Shown one piece after another: positions 1 to 8,838 of a stretch of DNA of 57,163 bases (position 1 is its first letter; the number at the start of each line of letters is the position of its first letter). Both the position numbers and the translations under genes were made by a program. Under the pieces are notes generated by a model, which was not told the origin of the DNA, did no database searches, and saw only the letters and a list, made by a program, of their open reading frames with translations. The DNA comes from an uncultured Spartobacteria bacterium (GTDB lineage: Bacteria > Verrucomicrobiota > Verrucomicrobiia > Chthoniobacterales > Chthoniobacteraceae). The stretch spans positions 1 through 57,163 of the forward strand of contig CAIZLD010000005.1 in the NCBI GenBank assembly GCA_903933715.1, written 5' to 3'.

Positions 1-3
1 CGT

Positions 4-235
4 AACCCGGAGGGTTGCCAGCGAATAGCCGGTGGTTGAGCGTTAGCGACACCACCGGATGAGGTGTTGGAAAGAATTCACCCCAAAGGGGTGGCAGAGC
101 CATCGCCTCGTTTTCTACCACCCCTTTGGGGTGAAGCGCGGTTTTGCATTGACCGGTGGTGTCGCTAACGCTCAACCACCGGCTATGGGCTTCAAACCCT
201 TTGGGTTTGGCTCGGAATCTGAATGTCGATTCAGC
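4..235. repeat. Nested palindromic intergenic element, copy A
   Basis: A roughly 230-base element built of nested inverted repeats. The main arms are 25-58 and 153-186, a perfect 34-base inverted repeat. Inside them lie 79-94 and 118-133, a perfect 16-base inverted repeat. The ends are short palindromes at 4-16 (AACCCGGAGGGTT) and 194-208 (AAACCCTTTGGGTTT). A small hairpin (CTGAAT/ATTCAG) follows and stops at the stop codon of the leftward histidine kinase gene. The same element recurs at 17667-17903 with only about eight differences in 205 bases by eye, and in diverged form at 12721-12943. No credible protein is encoded. It may continue left of the window edge. Whether it is mobile, a terminator or an RNA structure is not shown by the sequence. 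Confidence 0.9.
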
Positions 236-2440
236 CTAACCTTCCGGAATCGGGAGCCGGCAGGTGACGTCGGTGCCGCCTCTGAGGTTTCGCGTGATTT
301 CCAGTGTGGCCCCGATTATCCGGGCCCGGTAGTGCATCGTGTGCATGCCCAGCCCGCCGCCCGTGCCGGGCTTTTTGAATTCCGGCAATCCAAGCCCATC
401 GTCGCTGATGGTGATCACCACCGCCTTCCCTTCGATTCTCAGGCGCAGGACCGCCTGGGTGCCCTGGCTGTGTTTGACGGCATTGTGAAGCGCTTCCTGG
501 GCGATCCGATAGAATTGGGTCGCAATCTCGGTATCCTCAATATGGACGGGCGAGTCGCATTCAAAAAAGCAGGGGAACCTAAAGAGCTGTTCCGTATTGG
601 ATGCCAAAACCTTTAATCCCGCCATGATCTCCCCTTCGGCAATATTCAACGGGGAGAGTCCCTTGGCCAAAATGCGGGCGTGATCGACGGCGGCTCGGAT
701 CATCTCGGTAATCTGTTTGGCGTCCTCCGCCTGCTTGGCGCCATTCCGGGCAAGTTCCACGTGCAGCAGATTGCCAATAATCGAAATTCCCACCAAATGC
801 TGGCATAAATCATCGTGCAAATCCTGCCCGATGCGGTGCTTCTCAAAATCGGCAATTTCAAGCACCTCCCTTTCCAGCCGCCGCCGTTCCGTAATGTCCC
901 GGGCAATCACGGCAAAGCCGCAATGCAGGTGGTTGGGACTAAGAATCGGCGAAAAGCTCAAAGAGAGTTCCATGCGCGTTCCATCCGGGGCGTTACAAAC
1001 CATCTCAACGCCTTTCCCTCTAAGCATCCTTGCGTTGAACCCGCTGCAACCTTTCACTTTGTTTTCGAGGCAAAGCGCCTTGAAATCCCTCCCCAGCATA
1101 TCAGATCCGGAGCCTCCAAACATTTTTTGGGCCGCAGGATTCCAACTCGTAATTTTTCCATCCAAATCCAAACTAAAAATCCCGTCGACGGAAGATTCCA
1201 CGATGGCCTCGAAGCGGCGCAATGTCTGCTCCGATTTTTTCCGCTCTGAAATATCGCGCGCGTTGATGACCACGGCCTGAACGCTCGCATCATCGAGCTG
1301 GTTGGATGCCGTAACCTCCACCCATTTCCATTCTCCGCTTTTGCAAAGATACCGGCATTCCGCGATAATCAAATCTCCCGGTGTTTTACACAACTCCCGG
1401 AATTTGATTTGAGCCAACTGGGTGTCTTCGGGATGAATCCAGAAAAAGACGTTTGTCCCCAGCAATTCATCGGAAGAGAAACCGCAAAATTGCTGGGCAG
1501 GCGGGCTGATATAACGAATAACTTCATCCGCCCCCACCAGCATCACGACGTCCGCACTCCGCTCAATGAGCGCACGGAAATGGTGTTCGCTTCGTTTAAG
1601 ATTTTCCTCGGAGTTTTTGTGCTCAGTAACATCCCGCACAATCCCGATCACTCCCACCGGCTTGTCCTGTTGATTTCGGTACAACCTTTTTTGAACCCAC
1701 GCCACGCGTTCTCCTTTTGGAGTATTTAGGCTTATTTCATAATTTAATGTCTGCTGGGTCGCCAGGACGAGATCATTCTGCGCCCGGATCATGTGCGCCT
1801 CGCCGGGTGGAAAAACTTCCTCAATGGTCTTTCCGACGAGCGACTCCCCTTCCCTGCCCAGCAACTCCATCCCGGCCGTATTATGCATTATGAATCGGCC
1901 CATCGAATCGTATAGAAAAAAGCTGTCGCCGGTGCTTTCGATGAGGCAATCAAACAAAGAGCGCGTTTCCCGCAAATCTTCTTCGGCCTGGCGCTGGGTG
2001 GTGATATTCCGGAGCGAGATCAGCACCGGATTTTCCGCTCCTTGCGATGATTCCCTGGCCGAGAGCCGGAACCAGCAATTCTCCCCGGCGTGAAACATGT
2101 TAAACTCGTGCCGGAAATCCGCCCGCGCCCCTTCCATCACCTCTTTCAAACCGGACACAATCGCATCGGCATCGTGACACGCTTGTTTGAATTCTGTTTC
2201 CCGGATCAAGAGGCGCCCGTTCTCTTCATCGAGCCATGAAAATTCGCACTGCAACTGGTTCCATGCCTTATTCGCAGCAAGAATATGGCCTTGGCGGTCC
2301 ACGAGGGCCACAGCTTCCTCGAAGGCATCCAGCAACAGTCGGCTCCAATCGATACAATTCGGAGTTCCCTCTGCGGAATACAGGGGTTTATTAAATCTGG
2401 ATTGTTCGGCTAATCCTTTTGCTTCAGGCATCCATACCAT
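236..2440 (-). CDS. Multi-PAS sensor histidine kinase, NarL/UhpB-type (HisKA_3)
   Basis: A 734-residue soluble sensor kinase with no membrane segment or signal peptide. About four PAS domains are visible at roughly residues 30-155, 160-280, 283-405 and 408-525; several end in the usual D[IV]T[EQ]R/DISER linker. The dimerisation domain has the HisKA_3 signature HRIGQDLHDDLCQHL near residue 540, with the phosphoacceptor histidine in LHDD. The C-terminal ATPase domain has an intact N-box (IAQEALHNAVKHS) and glycine boxes (DDGLGLP, GGGLGMHTM). Kinases of this class normally phosphorylate LuxR/NarL-type regulators, and none is encoded in the window, so it is an orphan here. The start is not marked by a ribosome site; a second ATG lies three codons downstream. 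The gene ends directly against palindromic element A. Confidence 0.9.
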   Translation of the reverse strand: MVWMPEAKGLAEQSRFNKPLYSAEGTPNCIDWSRLLLDAFEEAVALVDRQGHILAANKAWNQLQCEFSWLDEENGRLLIRETEFKQACHDADAIVSGLKEVMEGARADFRHEFNMFHAGENCWFRLSARESSQGAENPVLISLRNITTQRQAEEDLRETRSLFDCLIESTGDSFFLYDSMGRFIMHNTAGMELLGREGESLVGKTIEEVFPPGEAHMIRAQNDLVLATQQTLNYEISLNTPKGERVAWVQKRLYRNQQDKPVGVIGIVRDVTEHKNSEENLKRSEHHFRALIERSADVVMLVGADEVIRYISPPAQQFCGFSSDELLGTNVFFWIHPEDTQLAQIKFRELCKTPGDLIIAECRYLCKSGEWKWVEVTASNQLDDASVQAVVINARDISERKKSEQTLRRFEAIVESSVDGIFSLDLDGKITSWNPAAQKMFGGSGSDMLGRDFKALCLENKVKGCSGFNARMLRGKGVEMVCNAPDGTRMELSLSFSPILSPNHLHCGFAVIARDITERRRLEREVLEIADFEKHRIGQDLHDDLCQHLVGISIIGNLLHVELARNGAKQAEDAKQITEMIRAAVDHARILAKGLSPLNIAEGEIMAGLKVLASNTEQLFRFPCFFECDSPVHIEDTEIATQFYRIAQEALHNAVKHSQGTQAVLRLRIEGKAVVITISDDGLGLPEFKKPGTGGGLGMHTMHYRARIIGATLEITRNLRGGTDVTCRLPIPEG

Positions 2441-2548
2441 GGGAAAAAAGGGGAGGAAAAAAGCGTCGATTCCTTGATATTTCTGGGAATATTCTTATCA
2501 GGAGTGACCCAGAAACATCAAGTAAAGAATTAATATTCTGATTCTGAG

Positions 2549-2564
2549 CGGGTTTGAACCCGCC
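2549..2564. other. Short perfect hairpin between asmA-like gene and histidine kinase
   Basis: GCGGGTT and AACCCGC form a 7-base stem with a 2-base loop in the 160-base gap between the 3' end of the AsmA-like gene and the start of the histidine kinase gene, both leftward. No run of T follows on either strand, so it is a weak terminator candidate at best. It may be a fragment of the same repeat class found elsewhere in the window. Confidence 0.3.
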
Positions 2565-2599
2565 AGAACGGTTCAATATAAGATAAACGGCGCGACACT

Positions 2600-4012
2600 T
2601 TACGGTGTCGGATTGGCAACTGCATCTGCCGGGCTTTCTGCGGAACTCCCGGATTTCTTTTTGGGCTTGCCCGTTAAAGTCCGAAAAACATTCATCAAAT
2701 CGTTTTCAATTTTTTGACCCACCAGCACTCGAACGAGATCGGTTTGAGGGCGGCCCACCGTCCCCGTGATGTGAAACGAAATGGCTTTGCGCTCGCTGCC
2801 CGGCACCGGCTGGAAATTCGCCTCCACGGAGTCGGGTAATTGGCGGGTAATTTTGGCGGTTGCGGCGAGCCGGGCGTCCAGGTTGAGCTTCCCGCTGAAA
2901 TTGCTGGTGCCGGTTCCGGTAAGGCTCAGGTTGGGAGATTCCATCACCAGGCTGTCCACAAAAATCTTTCCATCGCCGGCACGCAAATCCAACTGCGCCT
3001 GCTGAAGTTCGAGGTTCGTCAGCTCCTCAATGCTCAACGCCTTGCCAATCATTTGGAAAAACGGGAACTGCGCCATCCGTCCGTTGAAAATCCGCAATTG
3101 CCCGGCTCCCGAGACGCTTTTCTTTCTGCCGATAAAGCCATAAACATCCAGCGATCCATGAACCGTTCCAGCGGTTTTGGAAGCCGCCAAAGGTTCTCCT
3201 GTGACTTGGGCTTGCAAGGTGCGGATCTCCACGCCGTCCAACACGAGGTCGAGCGTGAACAGGGCGTCCTTTTTAAATGAAGCAACGCTCCCCTGCCCCC
3301 GGATCGTGCCTCCGGCCAGCCGCAATTGCAGAGCAGGGCAACTCAATGCACCGCCTTTGAAAGCAAACGGGGTCGCGAAATCCTCAAAAATCATCCCATT
3401 ACCCAAAGTCGCCTTGCGGATGGATAGAGTCCCTTCAAAATCCCCTTGGACCCCGCGGGGGCAATCGACATTCACCCCTTCCAAAAGGGCCACGTTCTCC
3501 CCGGCGGGATCCTCGAACCGCAAGGTGGCATTTTCGATCCGCGCCGACCGGATCATGAACTCCAGCCGGGAGCTTTTTTTCGCCGGGCGTGGTTTGATTT
3601 CCTTACCGGTGTCAGGGATTGCCTCTGGGTGATCATTCGTCGGCAAAACCCAATCTCCCGCTCCGTTTTGAGCCCATCGCAGGGTTGGGTCGCTCAAAAC
3701 CAGCCGTTTCAAAACGAGGCGACCGGAAAGAAGGGGAAACCACGCCACGCGCGCCTCAATCCAGGGCATTCCGAGCGAGGAGGCCGCGGCTTCTTGCGGC
3801 GGAGTAACGAGAACCCCCTGGGCCGCCAAGCCGCTCCAAAGATTGAAATGGAGCGCTTCCAGTTTGACTGCCATTCCCGATTGCCGGGTCAGCGCGGTTT
3901 CCAGCCGCTGCCGGACGGTTTCAGATCCGGCATAAAGATCGATCCCGACCAAAAGCAGGAGGATCAAGGCTGCCGCACATCCTGTCGCGAGTAAAAACCG
4001 CTTGGAAAGCAT
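2600..4012 (-). CDS. AsmA-like envelope protein
   Basis: A 470-residue protein with one N-terminal membrane segment (about residues 5-24, rich in A/L/I after MLSKR) followed by a long, mostly beta-rich region. The part after the membrane segment (LETALTRQSGMAVKLEAL) and the C-terminal repeats on suppressed output and deeper beta strands resemble AsmA/DUF748-type proteins, which span the periplasm and are linked to lipid transport and outer membrane biogenesis. The open frame extends 92 codons further upstream, but that stretch runs antisense to the divergent lipid kinase gene and reads as low-complexity sequence, so I chose the ATG at 4012 just before the membrane segment. The C-terminus (KPKKKSGSS and on) is a charged, proline- and alanine-rich tail. 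Confidence 0.75.
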   Translation of the reverse strand: MLSKRFLLATGCAAALILLLLVGIDLYAGSETVRQRLETALTRQSGMAVKLEALHFNLWSGLAAQGVLVTPPQEAAASSLGMPWIEARVAWFPLLSGRLVLKRLVLSDPTLRWAQNGAGDWVLPTNDHPEAIPDTGKEIKPRPAKKSSRLEFMIRSARIENATLRFEDPAGENVALLEGVNVDCPRGVQGDFEGTLSIRKATLGNGMIFEDFATPFAFKGGALSCPALQLRLAGGTIRGQGSVASFKKDALFTLDLVLDGVEIRTLQAQVTGEPLAASKTAGTVHGSLDVYGFIGRKKSVSGAGQLRIFNGRMAQFPFFQMIGKALSIEELTNLELQQAQLDLRAGDGKIFVDSLVMESPNLSLTGTGTSNFSGKLNLDARLAATAKITRQLPDSVEANFQPVPGSERKAISFHITGTVGRPQTDLVRVLVGQKIENDLMNVFRTLTGKPKKKSGSSAESPADAVANPTP

Positions 4013-4067
4013 GTTCACGTTGGCAAAATACCTCTCGCGGATTGAAATTAAAGACCCAAAATGCCCC

Positions 4068-4952
4068 ATGGCAAACGCGACCCTCATCTTTAACCCCGCG
4101 GCCCGGAGCGAGAAAGCTTCTGGATTGGGGCTGGAAATCGAACGTCTGGCCGGGCGGGATGCCGTAATACGCCGGACCGCCCAACCGGGAGAAGCCCGAC
4201 AGTTCGCGCGGCAAGCTGCCGAGGAAGGCTGCGAACGGGTGATCGTCGCGGGAGGAGACGGCACCGTTAACGAGGTCGTCAATGGCATTGCCGGGTTCCC
4301 GGTTCACCTGGGGATTCTGCCGATCGGAACGATGAACGTTTTTGCAATGGAACTGGGGTTGCCCAAATCGATCACCGATTGCTGGCGTGTGATCCAGACC
4401 GGCGTGCCGCGTTTGATTGACCTGCCGCAAGCCTCGGGCCACTCGTTTGTCCAGGTGGCCGGGGTCGGCTTCGATGCCCTTGCATTGGAGGCGACCAGCC
4501 GGAACGCGAAACGGAACCTCGGCCCCTTAAGCTATCTCGTTTCGGCCGCTCAAATCGCCGCTCGCAAGCCGCCGCTCCTCACCGTCCGCTCCGGCAGAAA
4601 GACGTATGACGGCTCGATTGTGCTGATCGGCAATGGCCGTTATTACGGCGGGCCGTTCCCGGTTTTTCCCAAGGCGCGTTTCGACGACCAGCTCCTCGAC
4701 GTGATCGTGTTCAAAAAAATGGGGCATCTCGACCTGATCCGCTACTTGCAGGGGGTGCTCTTTGGGACGCATCTGGGGATGCGTGACGTCGATTATTTCC
4801 AGACCAAAGAGCTTACCGTCCAAAGCGAAGAGAAGGTGCCGGTGGAAGTGGATGGCGAAGTGATCGGCACCGTTCCGGTCACTTTCGCATTTGCGCCCCG
4901 TCCCCTCAGCGTTCTGGCTCCACCCCGAAACCGGGCCTCAAGTCCGGCCTAA
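4068..4952 (+). CDS. YegS/DAGK-family lipid kinase
   Basis: A 294-residue member of the diacylglycerol kinase catalytic family (YegS/BmrU type). The nucleotide loop GGDGTVNEVVNGIAG is complete and is followed by LPIGTMNVFAMELGLP, the second family motif, at the expected distance. Such enzymes phosphorylate diacylglycerol or related lipids at the inner face of the membrane. I start the gene at the ATG of MANATLIFNP, which matches the usual first beta strand. An upstream ATG in the same frame at 4002 would run into the divergent AsmA-like gene. The 3' end overlaps the convergent epimerase gene by 47 bases (4906-4952), so the last 16 codons are read on both strands. Confidence 0.9.
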   Translation: MANATLIFNPAARSEKASGLGLEIERLAGRDAVIRRTAQPGEARQFARQAAEEGCERVIVAGGDGTVNEVVNGIAGFPVHLGILPIGTMNVFAMELGLPKSITDCWRVIQTGVPRLIDLPQASGHSFVQVAGVGFDALALEATSRNAKRNLGPLSYLVSAAQIAARKPPLLTVRSGRKTYDGSIVLIGNGRYYGGPFPVFPKARFDDQLLDVIVFKKMGHLDLIRYLQGVLFGTHLGMRDVDYFQTKELTVQSEEKVPVEVDGEVIGTVPVTFAFAPRPLSVLAPPRNRASSPA

Positions 4953-5931
4953 GAATCCCCTGGTTCAAAGTCAGCCCGGCGAACGGATCGTCCCCTAAAA
5001 GCCACGCCCCGTCCAGATCGGCATAGTCGGTCTGCTGGGCCGCCACGATCCCGGCTGCAATGAGAAGGCTGCTCTCCAGCATGCAGCCGACCATTGGGGT
5101 CAACCCCAGTTCGCGCCCCCGCTTTGCCATCGCCAGCGCCGGGGTCAACCCCCCGCACTTCACGAGCTTCAGATTAAACCCGGAAAACCGTCCCGGAAGC
5201 CGCTCCACGTCCTCCCGGGTCACGCAGCTCTCGTCCGCCATGATCGGCAACACCGAAGCCGCCAAACACCCCGGCATCAATCCGTCATCGGCAGGCGGGA
5301 GCGGCTGTTCGATAAAAAGCACGCCGAGTTGGGCCAACTCCCGCGAAACCTCGCGCAGGTTCACCTCCCCCCAGGCGCAGTTGGCATCCACCGCCAGCTT
5401 CGCCCCGGTCTTGCGGGCAACGTAAGCCACGGGAGCCAGATCCGCCAGGGCGTCGGATTTTAGCTTGATCAAAGGGAAACCGTTCAATTCCCCGGTTTTA
5501 CGCTGCAACTCCAGCTCGTCCGAAATCCCGATGGTGCAAAACGTCCGCACCGGATGGGGCGGCGCGCCCAACGCCAGTTCGCAGACGGTCTTTCCCCTTT
5601 TCCGGGCCAGCCAGTCCCATAATGCCAGGTCAAAGGCGCATTGAGCCGCCCGCGACGGTGCAAACCACCGCCACGATTCCGCCCACGCCTCTTCAATATC
5701 CGCGACCGTCTCGATGTTGAGCCCCTCGGCAAACGAAGCCGCATCGTTTAAAAGCGAAACCACATTGCGGGCGGTTTCATCGTAAAAGGCGTTGGGGGAG
5801 GCTTCACCCCAACCGGTGACTCCTTGATCGCTTAATTGCAAAAAAATATTTTGCACCTCGCCCCTTGCGGCCCGGCTGATTCGGAAGAGATTGCGGGGAT
5901 GCAGCGTCCGGATCATGACATTGAGTTTCAT
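4906..5931 (-). CDS. L-Ala-D/L-Glu (dipeptide) epimerase, enolase superfamily
   Basis: A 341-residue enolase-superfamily protein of the muconate-lactonizing subgroup. The KxK pair (K156, K158 in PLIKLKSD), the three metal ligands (D182 in VDANCAW, E208 in FIEQPLP, D233 in MADES) and a lysine in NLKLVKCGG (255/258) are all in place, as is the N-terminal capping domain with GWGEASP. Dipeptide epimerases convert L-Ala-D-Glu from murein peptides to L-Ala-L-Glu. The divergent neighbour is an MpaA-like amidase that would release this dipeptide, the same pairing as ycjG/mpaA in Escherichia coli, which supports this substrate over other dipeptides. The ATG at 5931 is used; another lies five codons in. 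The 3' end overlaps the lipid kinase gene. Confidence 0.88.
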   Translation of the reverse strand: MKLNVMIRTLHPRNLFRISRAARGEVQNIFLQLSDQGVTGWGEASPNAFYDETARNVVSLLNDAASFAEGLNIETVADIEEAWAESWRWFAPSRAAQCAFDLALWDWLARKRGKTVCELALGAPPHPVRTFCTIGISDELELQRKTGELNGFPLIKLKSDALADLAPVAYVARKTGAKLAVDANCAWGEVNLREVSRELAQLGVLFIEQPLPPADDGLMPGCLAASVLPIMADESCVTREDVERLPGRFSGFNLKLVKCGGLTPALAMAKRGRELGLTPMVGCMLESSLLIAAGIVAAQQTDYADLDGAWLLGDDPFAGLTLNQGILRPDLRPGFGVEPER

Positions 5932-6756
5932 GAATTAATGCACTCCTTGGGGCTATCCTCCACCCATCCTTCATGGTTTGCAACCCGCTCCATCGGCCAG
6001 TCTTGCGAAAACCGGCCGATCCTGCTGCACTTCACCTCCCGTTTCGCGGCTGAACCCGGCGGCACGCTCCTGATCGGCGGAATGCACGGGGACGAACGCG
6101 CCACAGTCCTCCTTTTACTGTCATTCATGGACCATTTGCGACCCGGGGAGCAGTCCCCCTTGCCCCCTCGTTTGGGCATCCTGCCGTTGATCAATCCCGA
6201 CGGTTACCTGCGCAATACCCGAGCCAACGCCCGGGGCGTCGATCTCAACCGCAATTTCGAAACCGGCTGGAGCGCCGCGAGCGAAGAACCGCCCGGAGCC
6301 TTCCCGCTCTCGGAACCGGAAAGCCGGGCATTGCGCGATTGCATCGTCACCCAGCGTCCCGAACGGATTGTGACGCTGCATTGGGCGCTTGGGGAACTCG
6401 ACGCGGACGGCCCGCAATCGACCTCCTTGGCCGAGGCGATGTGGAATGCGCTCACCCCCCAACAGCGCATTCCTTATCGGTTGCGGCTCAGCGATTCCCG
6501 GCAGGTTTCCCCTTCCACGCCGTGTCCCGGTTCTTTGGGACAATGGTGCGGAGAAGGGCTGCGTTACCCGGACGGAACCGCCCCGGCCATCGTCACCCTG
6601 GAACTTCCCCACGCCCCCCACCTCCCCCGCCCTTTGTCACTGCCCGAGGATCACCTGGAACAGTTGCACCGAGCCTGGAAGCGGGACGCGCGGGCCTACC
6701 TGAAAGCCGTGGAAGGCCCGGTACATGCGATGCTCCGGGCCGCATACGGCGTTTAG
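5899..6756 (+). CDS. MpaA-like M14 zinc carboxypeptidase (murein peptide amidase)
   Basis: A 285-residue M14-family metallopeptidase. Zinc ligands are H and E in GGMHGDER and a later histidine in TLHWALGE. The substrate-binding arginine region ARGVDLNRNF is intact, and the likely catalytic glutamate is in TLELPHAP. In MpaA the enzyme cuts the gamma-D-Glu-diaminopimelate bond of murein tripeptide, freeing L-Ala-D-Glu. No signal peptide is seen, so it should act in the cytoplasm. It is divergent from the dipeptide epimerase. The start is uncertain: 5899 follows a weak AGAG site and would overlap the epimerase 5' end by 33 bases, whereas 5938 would avoid overlap and also fits family length. The 3' end lies three bases from the SGNH hydrolase stop. 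Confidence 0.85.
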   Translation: MQRPDHDIEFHELMHSLGLSSTHPSWFATRSIGQSCENRPILLHFTSRFAAEPGGTLLIGGMHGDERATVLLLLSFMDHLRPGEQSPLPPRLGILPLINPDGYLRNTRANARGVDLNRNFETGWSAASEEPPGAFPLSEPESRALRDCIVTQRPERIVTLHWALGELDADGPQSTSLAEAMWNALTPQQRIPYRLRLSDSRQVSPSTPCPGSLGQWCGEGLRYPDGTAPAIVTLELPHAPHLPRPLSLPEDHLEQLHRAWKRDARAYLKAVEGPVHAMLRAAYGV

Positions 6757-6759
6757 CCT

Positions 6760-7659
6760 CTACGGTTGAGACACTTTTAGCATCGCCGGGATCGCCTTGA
6801 TGGCTTCCGCGCTGACCAAATCGCTGACGGTTTGGTTTTGCTTGGCAGCCATAGCACTCAGCTGCTGATACTGGCGCAACGTCAGCCCTACCTTGCAGTC
6901 AACCAGGCAGGCGATTTCCGGCATATCCATCCAGTAATCTCGCGCCACTTTAATCTGGCTCTCATTAAGGCCAAACGCCCGGAGCACGCCCGTGGCCATC
7001 ATTTGATCTCCAAACGGATTCATGTGAACGCCGTCGCGTGTGAGCTGATTCCCCTTGATTTCAGGCTTGAGCGCGGCCTGCATGTTGGCGTTCAGATCCG
7101 CCAGCAAACATCCCTTTTCCTTGGCCAACTGCCGCAGGAAATCGTTGTAGGAGGCCAGCTTCACATTACCCGCGTCGGCGGCCTTTTCGCCGAGCATCGT
7201 GGCGGTTAGAATCATCACCTTGACCCCTGCGGCTTGCGCCTTTTCAACGAGGGCCGTGATGTTCGGTTTATAAAGTTCGAGTGGCACTCCATTGGTTCCG
7301 TGCCACACGTCGTTGACTCCGCAGCTTAACGTCATCCAAGTCGGTTTCTTGCTCAACACATCCTTTTCCAGGCGCTCAAGCATCTGCTTGGACTTGTGCC
7401 CACTGATCCCCGCAGGATAAGGCGTTACCTCAATTCCATTGGCTTTGAATCCGCTAATCACCAGGCGGACATAGCCGCCAGGTAGCTCCGCGCCAAATTG
7501 CGTGATGGAGTCGCCCATGAAGGCCAGCGATTCGTTGTTCTTGATCGCAATCTCTTGCGAGGCGGTTTGAGCCGCTTTCGAGGCGGGAGCGGTTTGGGCA
7601 ATAACGGGACTCCCGGTGGCAAGAGCAAGAAAGACAAGGCTAAGTAATTTTGGTTTCAT
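6760..7659 (-). CDS. Exported SGNH/GDSL-family hydrolase
   Basis: A 299-residue protein with a clear signal peptide ([22 protein letters not shown]). The SGNH blocks are present: catalytic serine in FMGDSIT, the glycine block in AGISGHK, the asparagine block in CGVNDVWHG, and the Asp/His pair in DGVHMNPFG. These enzymes are esterases or lipases, often acting on acetylated sugars or cell-surface glycans in the periplasm; the substrate cannot be told from sequence. About 75 residues follow the His block, with a helical stretch ([14 protein letters not shown]) that is not part of the core fold. It converges tightly on the amidase gene. Confidence 0.85.
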   Translation of the reverse strand: MKPKLLSLVFLALATGSPVIAQTAPASKAAQTASQEIAIKNNESLAFMGDSITQFGAELPGGYVRLVISGFKANGIEVTPYPAGISGHKSKQMLERLEKDVLSKKPTWMTLSCGVNDVWHGTNGVPLELYKPNITALVEKAQAAGVKVMILTATMLGEKAADAGNVKLASYNDFLRQLAKEKGCLLADLNANMQAALKPEIKGNQLTRDGVHMNPFGDQMMATGVLRAFGLNESQIKVARDYWMDMPEIACLVDCKVGLTLRQYQQLSAMAAKQNQTVSDLVSAEAIKAIPAMLKVSQP

Positions 7660-7745
7660 AAAATAAATGAGGGTTGCGGTTTCAAACGCCGGAAGAATAG
7701 AAAAGTTGCGCTTTTTTTAATTTTTTGCTCGGCCCGTTCCCAGCC

Positions 7746-8762
7746 CTACAACGTTTTCCCGGTAAGCGTAAGAAACGGCGGCAGGCTGGCCATCAATTTG
7801 TCAAAGGCAGCAAAATCGACCTGCTGCTGGCCGTCACTCATCGCCTCCGCCGGGTTGGGATGGACTTCGATAATAAGGCCGTCCGCGTTCATCGCAGCCG
7901 CCCCCCGGCAAAGCGCCGAGACGAGGCTCGCCTTGCCGCACCCCTGGCTCGGATCGACAATCACCGGCAGGTGCGACTCCATCTTGGCCACTGCCACCGC
8001 CGCGAGGTCGAGCGTGTTGCGGGTGAACGTCTCGAAGGTGCGAATCCCCCGCTCGCAAAGCATCACGTTGGGGTTGCCGTAGGCCAGGATGTATTCCGCC
8101 GAGAGGAGCCACTCCTCGATTTTTTGGCTGAAGCCGCGCTTGAGCAAGATCGGCTTGCCGCTCCGGGCCGCTTCGATGATCAACTGGAAATTCTGGGCGT
8201 TGCGCGCCCCGATTTGCAAAATATCGGCCGAGGCGGCGACGTGCTCGACGTCGCGCTCGCTCAAAACTTCGGTCACAATTTTGAGCCCTGTCTCTTTCTT
8301 GGCCGCTTCGAGCAGCCGCAACCCTTCCTTTCCCAACCCCTGGAACTCATAGGGGGAGGTGCGGGGCTTGTAAGCGCCGCCGCGCAGGATCGTCGCCCCC
8401 GCCGCTTTGACCGCCCGCGCGGTCGTGAGGAGCTGCTCCTCGCTTTCCACCGAACACGGCCCGGCCATCACGGCAAAATGAGGGCCGCCGACCTTTAACC
8501 CGTCCACGTTAATAATGGTATCGGCGGGATGAGACTCGCGGCTGACCAAAGTGTATCGCTTCTGAACCCGCAACACTTCCTGCACCTGCGTCAACACCGT
8601 CAGGCTGTCGAGGTTCCGGTGCGTCCGCTCGTCCCCGATGGCAGCCACGACCGTCTGTTCGGTCCCAAAAATCGGACGCGGCTCGTAGCCGAGCTTGGAA
8701 ACCTCGGCAATAACTTCTTCGATTCCCTCGGGGGATGTATTGGGTTTGATGACGATGATCAT
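7746..8762 (-). CDS. aroF: 3-deoxy-7-phosphoheptulonate (DAHP) synthase, type I-beta
   Basis: A 338-residue enzyme that joins phosphoenolpyruvate and erythrose 4-phosphate in the first step of the shikimate pathway. The N-terminal ~70 residues ([17 protein letters not shown]) are the ferredoxin-like regulatory domain of the Thermotoga-type enzymes; the catalytic barrel follows, with [23 protein letters not shown], the NAQNFQL segment and VDPSQGCGK. The N-terminal domain in related enzymes mediates feedback inhibition by tyrosine or phenylalanine, so the same is likely here. No other aromatic pathway gene lies nearby. It diverges from the LOG-family gene across a 76-base gap. Confidence 0.93.
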   Translation of the reverse strand: MIIVIKPNTSPEGIEEVIAEVSKLGYEPRPIFGTEQTVVAAIGDERTHRNLDSLTVLTQVQEVLRVQKRYTLVSRESHPADTIINVDGLKVGGPHFAVMAGPCSVESEEQLLTTARAVKAAGATILRGGAYKPRTSPYEFQGLGKEGLRLLEAAKKETGLKIVTEVLSERDVEHVAASADILQIGARNAQNFQLIIEAARSGKPILLKRGFSQKIEEWLLSAEYILAYGNPNVMLCERGIRTFETFTRNTLDLAAVAVAKMESHLPVIVDPSQGCGKASLVSALCRGAAAMNADGLIIEVHPNPAEAMSDGQQQVDFAAFDKLMASLPPFLTLTGKTL

Positions 8763-8792
8763 GAAAATTAAGAATGGAGATGATGGACTATC

Positions 8793-8802
8793 CTCTTAAG
8801 AG
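8793..8802. promoter_or_regulatory. Ten-base palindrome in the aroF/LOG divergent gap
   Basis: CTCTTAAGAG is a perfect palindrome about 30 bases upstream of the aroF start and 36 bases upstream of the LOG gene start. It could be a small operator serving both promoters, but a ten-base palindrome in AT-richer DNA can also arise by chance. Confidence 0.2.
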
Positions 8803-8838
8803 AGCCTACTTTGATCCGTCCGAAAACTTTTATTTTCT

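Noticed and set aside
59-616. Long open frame over element A and the kinase 3' end
   Set aside because: It reads antisense through the histidine kinase and through palindromic repeat DNA, with no family match.
2600-4288. 562-codon form of the AsmA-like gene
   Set aside because: The upstream part is antisense to the lipid kinase motifs and has the S/P/R-rich look of a shadow frame.
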